Shown here: positions 5,620 to 8,246 of the stretch, piece by piece
Position numbering within the stretch: the stretch's first letter is position 1
Layout: each line of letters starts with the position of its first letter
Assembly (NCBI GenBank): GCA_937902055.1
Contig: CALGUJ010000380.1
Coordinates: forward strand, 1 to 8,246
DNA from: an uncultured Pelolinea sp.
GTDB lineage: Bacteria > Chloroflexota > Anaerolineae > Anaerolineales > Anaerolineaceae
Length of the DNA: 8,246 nt
Reading direction: 5' to 3'
Notes under the pieces: generated by a model
What the model was told of the DNA's origin: nothing
What the model saw: only the letters and a program-made list of their open reading frames with translations
Databases searched by the model: none
Made by a program: the position numbers and the translations under genes

Positions 5620-6540
5620 ACCCGGAATCCTCTCGCTCAACAAAACACCATTTAAATATGAAGGCCGCATCCAGCGATTGACCCGCCGGGAAATAGAAAA
5701 AGCGTTTTCGATCTGCTGTTTTGCTTCTTCAACCGCCTGCACGCCGTAGGCAAGCGCTTCGTCCACGTCTATCTGGTCGGCTATTGAATATTTATATATT
5801 TTAGGCTGGAGCAAAACGTCGGGTTTTTCGATCCGCAAGCGCAGCTCGGCGATCATGTTGGAAGTGATATCGTTGGAATCGATGAATATTTTCATCGCCT
5901 GGCTCAAGCGGAACTGAGAGAATTGATGGACAATGAATTCGGGGATGGGGACGTAAGACGGCACTCCAATGCGCCCCGCATCCTGCCATTCGTCGATGGG
6001 AGTGGAGAGGCTGACAGCCACGATGGGATAATCAGGAGCCAGCCAGCGCGCCGCGGAAACCGGCACAGGGTCCAAAACACCACCATCCACCAGGTCCAAC
6101 TGCCCGAACTTCACAGAGGGAAACAGGCCGGGAATGGCTGAACTGGCTTGCATGGCCGGAAGCAACCGGCCGGAATCGAGCAGGATTTCCTGGCCTGAAT
6201 TGATATCGACTGCGGTAGCGATGAAAGGAATTTTCAAATCCTCGAAATTCTCGTCCCCGATCTTCTCCCGCAGCAATTTAAACAAACCCTGAATACCAAC
6301 CAACGAGGGGCTGGAACTGGTGCTGCGGTTAATCAATTTGGAAAAATCGAGGCTCTTGGAGAAGCCTTCCATCTCAATCGTGGAAAAACCGGAACAATAC
6401 ATGGCGCCGACGATCGCGCCGACGCTGGTGCCGGCCACTGCCGCGATTTCGTATCCTTCTTTTTCCAATTGGCGGATCACCCCAATATGGGCAAAGCCTT
6501 TGGTTCCTCCGCCCCCCAGGGCCAGTGTGATTTTCTTCAT
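5596..6540 (-). CDS. Patatin-like phospholipase / esterase (RssA type)
   Basis: The 314-residue protein is a patatin-fold serine hydrolase with a Ser-Asp catalytic dyad; the bacterial branch includes RssA-like proteins and secreted lipases. The oxyanion loop GGGGTKG (9-15) is followed by the nucleophile elbow GTSVG (37-41, Ser39). The catalytic Asp152 lies in VDGGVLDPVPV (151-161). The ASSAIPGLFP segment (132-141) is another patatin hallmark. There is no signal peptide, autotransporter barrel or POTRA-like extension, so it is probably a cytosolic or membrane-associated acyl hydrolase acting on phospholipids or acyl thioesters; the true substrate is unknown. The C-terminal ~90 residues outside the patatin core are less conserved and contain QFSQFRLSQAMKIF, possibly amphipathic. 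The ATG at 6540 puts the GGGG motif at the normal distance from the N-terminus. The upstream AAGAG is only three bases from the ATG, closer than usual. The last 24 bp overlap the SH3b gene in the opposite direction. Confidence 0.93.
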   Translation of the reverse strand: MKKITLALGGGGTKGFAHIGVIRQLEKEGYEIAAVAGTSVGAIVGAMYCSGFSTIEMEGFSKSLDFSKLINRSTSSSPSLVGIQGLFKLLREKIGDENFEDLKIPFIATAVDINSGQEILLDSGRLLPAMQASSAIPGLFPSVKFGQLDLVDGGVLDPVPVSAARWLAPDYPIVAVSLSTPIDEWQDAGRIGVPSYVPIPEFIVHQFSQFRLSQAMKIFIDSNDITSNMIAELRLRIEKPDVLLQPKIYKYSIADQIDVDEALAYGVQAVEEAKQQIENAFSISRRVNRWMRPSYLNGVLLSERIPGSTAADNG

Positions 6541-6637
6541 ATCTCTTAATACGTCCGAATTACGGTTTGGTTCTCTTCTTACGATATTACCGCGGAATTC
6601 TGGAACAAAGAAATTAAATGAGAATTTTTATGGAAGT

Positions 6638-6665
6638 TTTACAATGCCCGATAGGATGTTAAAAT
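6638..6665 (+). promoter_or_regulatory. Candidate smpB promoter giving a leaderless mRNA
   Basis: TTTACA at 6638-6643 (one mismatch to TTGACA) and TAAAAT at 6660-6665 (one mismatch to TATAAT) are 16 bp apart, a good sigma-70-type pair. The -10 box ends exactly six bases before the smpB ATG at 6672, so the predicted first transcribed base is the A of the start codon. No Shine-Dalgarno sequence fits upstream of this ATG, which agrees with leaderless translation. The rest of the 131 bp divergent spacer (6541-6671) is AT-rich. It must also carry the patatin promoter, for which I see no convincing box pair. Confidence 0.55.
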
Positions 6666-6671
6666 TGTCGC

Positions 6672-7118
6672 ATGGGTAAAAAGATCATCGCAACCAACCG
6701 CAAAGCAAGATTCGAATATTTCCTGCTTGAAGACTTCGAAGCCGGAATTTCGCTGAAAGGCAGCGAAATCAAATCCATTCGCGCCGGGCAGATCAGCATC
6801 GCCGAAGCATATATCCAGATCGACGAAAATCAGGCCTGGTTGATCAATGCCCATGTCGCGCCATACGATCCCGCCAGCCGGGAAAACCACGATCCCAAGA
6901 GAAAACGCCAACTGCTGCTTCACAAAAAAGAAATCTGGCAAATCTGGCAAGCGATTCGCAGCAAGGGGTTGACTGTAATTCCGACAGAAATATATTTGAA
7001 GGATGGAAGAGCCAAAGTAAACATTTCATTGGCGAAAGGAAAGAAACTATACGACAAGCGGCAAGAGATCGCAAAGAAAGACTACCAAAGAGAATTGGAA
7101 AGAGAAAGACGCAGGTAA
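6672..7118 (+). CDS. smpB: SsrA-binding protein SmpB
   Basis: SmpB is the small basic partner of tmRNA (SsrA). It delivers alanyl-tmRNA to ribosomes stalled on broken mRNAs and mimics the missing codon-anticodon pairing. The 148 residues are close to the usual 150-160. The N-terminal ATNRKARFEYFLLE (7-20), LKGSEIKSIRAG (28-39) and YDPASRENHDPKRKRQLLLH (74-93) form the conserved oligonucleotide-binding barrel. The basic C-terminal tail with GKKLYDKR (123-130), ending in an Arg-rich stretch, is the part that folds into the empty mRNA channel. ssrA often lies near smpB, but none is recognisable in this window. The start is supported by the conserved N-terminus and by a -10 box six bases upstream. 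It is followed after 23 bp by the ammonia-lyase gene in the same direction, so the two are probably co-transcribed. Confidence 0.97.
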   Translation: MGKKIIATNRKARFEYFLLEDFEAGISLKGSEIKSIRAGQISIAEAYIQIDENQAWLINAHVAPYDPASRENHDPKRKRQLLLHKKEIWQIWQAIRSKGLTVIPTEIYLKDGRAKVNISLAKGKKLYDKRQEIAKKDYQRELERERRR

Positions 7119-7130
7119 ATCTTACAAAAC

Positions 7131-7137
7131 AAGGTGG
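7131..7137 (+). promoter_or_regulatory. Ribosome-binding site of the ammonia-lyase gene
   Basis: AAGGTGG lies four bases before the ATG at 7142, with its AGG core seven bases away. It sits in the 23 bp gap after the smpB stop. It contrasts with the lack of such a site before smpB, as expected if the lyase is translated from the interior of a two-gene message. Confidence 0.65.
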
Positions 7138-7141
7138 CTGC

Positions 7142-8246
7142 ATGATAAGTCTGGATGGACATTCTTTAAATATCGGTACCCTGATCAACGCTTCCCGCAA
7201 GAAAGAACCGGTCGAGCTATCTCAAAAAGCAATTCAATCCATTGAAAAATCGCAGCAACGGCTGAACGCCATTATCGCACAAGGAAAACCGGTATACGGA
7301 TTGAATACCGGATTCGGCATTTTCGCAGACCGTTCCATTACTCCCGATGAACGCCAACAACTGAACCGCAACCTGATCCTCAGCCATGCCGTTGGCACCG
7401 GCGAAGAACTGCCTGAAGAGATTGTGCGAGCGGCGATGCTGATCCGCGCCAACACGTTATCGAAAGGATTTTCCGGAATCAGCCGCGAACTGGTTCAGAC
7501 CTTGCTGGACATGTTGAATCGCGGCGTGATACCGGTGATTTATTCTAAAGGATCTTTGGGATCTTCCGGCGACCTTTGCATGTTAGCGCAGATGGCACTG
7601 GTTGCCACCCGCATGGATGGAGAGAAAGAATCGGAATCGAGCCTGGCATATTACAATGGCGCGAAAATCAGCGGCCGAAAAGCTATGCAGCAAGCAGGCA
7701 TCCAAAGGTTGGTGCTAACCAACAAGGACGGACTAGCGCTGATCAACGGGGCTACTTTCTCGACAGCGATCCTGGCTTTGGCCGCCTTCGACAGCGCTTA
7801 CTTGTGCCAATTGGCCGATTTGGCGGCAAGCCTCACTTTTGAAGCGCTGCTGGCGCGCACCGATTCGCTGCATCCGCAAATCCACAGCGCGCGCGGGTTG
7901 AAAGGGCAAATCGTTTCCGCCGCCAATATCGCCGAAATGCTGCAGGGCAGCACTTTCGTCAATTCCCACTCCCATGTGCAGGACGCCTATTCCCTGCGCT
8001 GCGCGCCGCAAGTGCATGGAGCCGTACGGGACACGCTGGATTTCGTGTTGGATACGCTTTCCGCTGAAATCAACGCTGCCACCGACAATCCCTTGATCGT
8101 GGAGGATGGCCTGGCTATTTCAGGCGGGAATTTCCACGGCGAGGCGGTTGGCATGGGAGCGGATTACCTGGGAATAGCGCTTTCGGAATTGGCAGGAATC
8201 TCCGAAAGGCGTACTTTCCGATTGATGGACAAGAACCTGAATCACG
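7142..8246 (+). CDS. hutH: Histidine ammonia-lyase family protein (3' end cut by window)
   Basis: This is the first 368 residues of an aromatic amino acid lyase of the histidine ammonia-lyase type (about 510 residues when complete), which converts L-histidine to trans-urocanate and ammonia using the self-made MIO cofactor. Substrate-site landmarks are present: Tyr52 in VYGLNTGFG, His82 in LILSHAVGTGE, Asn202 in LALINGAT, Gln280/Tyr283/Arg286 in VQDAYSLRC, then ATDNPL and ISGGNFHGE. The MIO segment reads GSLGSSGDL, so the triad is Ser141-Ser142-Gly143 (7562-7570) instead of the canonical Ala-Ser-Gly. The next residues are CMLAQ rather than the usual APLAH-like sequence. NGAT replaces NGTQ and QDAYS replaces QDPYS. 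Because of these changes the substrate could be histidine or another amino acid, and an aminomutase cannot be excluded. No hutU, hutI or formiminoglutamate gene is visible. Co-transcription with smpB is likely. Confidence 0.88.
   Translation, partial: MISLDGHSLNIGTLINASRKKEPVELSQKAIQSIEKSQQRLNAIIAQGKPVYGLNTGFGIFADRSITPDERQQLNRNLILSHAVGTGEELPEEIVRAAMLIRANTLSKGFSGISRELVQTLLDMLNRGVIPVIYSKGSLGSSGDLCMLAQMALVATRMDGEKESESSLAYYNGAKISGRKAMQQAGIQRLVLTNKDGLALINGATFSTAILALAAFDSAYLCQLADLAASLTFEALLARTDSLHPQIHSARGLKGQIVSAANIAEMLQGSTFVNSHSHVQDAYSLRCAPQVHGAVRDTLDFVLDTLSAEINAATDNPLIVEDGLAISGGNFHGEAVGMGADYLGIALSELAGISERRTFRLMDKNLNH

Noticed and set aside
6541..6671. Possible ssrA (tmRNA) fragment next to smpB
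   Set aside because: The spacer is only 131 bp, AT-rich, and lacks a tRNA-like acceptor end or a tag-coding segment.
7562..7570. Ammonia-lyase as a pseudogene because of the missing canonical triad
   Set aside because: No stop or frameshift occurs over 368 codons, the Ser and Gly needed for cyclisation remain, and other active-site residues are conserved.
7733..8017. Minus-strand and alternate plus-strand frames inside the ammonia-lyase gene
   Set aside because: The 7142 frame is open to the window end and encodes continuous family motifs, so the others are shadows.
1..8246. Mobile element, CRISPR array, defence island or other multi-gene new system
   Set aside because: No direct repeat array, terminal inverted repeats, transposase, integrase, nuclease or toxin-antitoxin signature was seen; all eight genes fit core-genome families.

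Overview
This window comes from a bacterial chromosome of roughly balanced base composition. It encodes eight protein genes, two of them cut by the window edges. The best guess for the host is a member of the Chloroflexota, probably of the Anaerolineae type. That rests on two inferences from recognised protein style. One gene encodes a double zinc-ribbon protein with an N-terminal domain I associate with that phylum. The other encodes a signal-peptide SH3b protein with Pro/Thr-rich linkers and a C-terminal membrane anchor. No RNA gene, insertion sequence, integrase, CRISPR array or phage gene is visible. The region reads as ordinary core and house-keeping chromosome.

Layout from left to right. 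(1) Positions 2-856, + strand: the C-terminal three quarters of an iron-dependent alcohol dehydrogenase, entering from outside. (2) A hairpin at 864-889 separates it from a convergent two-gene minus-strand unit: a P1/S58 (NylC/DmpA-like) self-cleaving hydrolase (2770 to 1769) followed after 20 bp by a DegV/FakB-like fatty-acid-binding protein (1748 to 906). (3) A 92 bp AT-rich divergent spacer leads into zwf, glucose-6-phosphate dehydrogenase (2863-4371). (4) zwf ends 6 bp from the end of a convergent zinc-ribbon gene (4962 to 4378). (5) A 39 bp divergent spacer with a palindromic -10 sequence separates this from a membrane-anchored extracellular SH3b protein (5002-5619). (6) That gene overlaps tail-to-tail by 24 bp with a patatin-like phospholipase/esterase (6540 to 5596). 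(7) A 131 bp divergent spacer precedes smpB (6672-7118), which is followed after 23 bp by a histidine ammonia-lyase family gene (7142 to beyond the window end).

The genes do not form one obvious pathway. zwf feeds the oxidative pentose phosphate pathway. SmpB rescues stalled ribosomes together with tmRNA, whose gene is not in this window. The ammonia-lyase removes ammonia from histidine or a related amino acid. The patatin and DegV-like proteins both touch lipids or fatty acids but lie in different transcription units. Gene packing is very tight, with convergent pairs separated by 6 bp or overlapping, so transcription ends are probably shared.

The most interesting points are the following. 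The ammonia-lyase carries Ser-Ser-Gly instead of Ala-Ser-Gly at the MIO cofactor triad, plus several other active-site deviations. The alcohol dehydrogenase has Gln at a usual metal-ligand His. At several genes a -10-like box sits only 6-8 bp before the ATG with no Shine-Dalgarno sequence, suggesting leaderless mRNAs. In two divergent spacers the -10 boxes for the two directions overlap on the same bases. I did not find a convincing new multi-gene system here.
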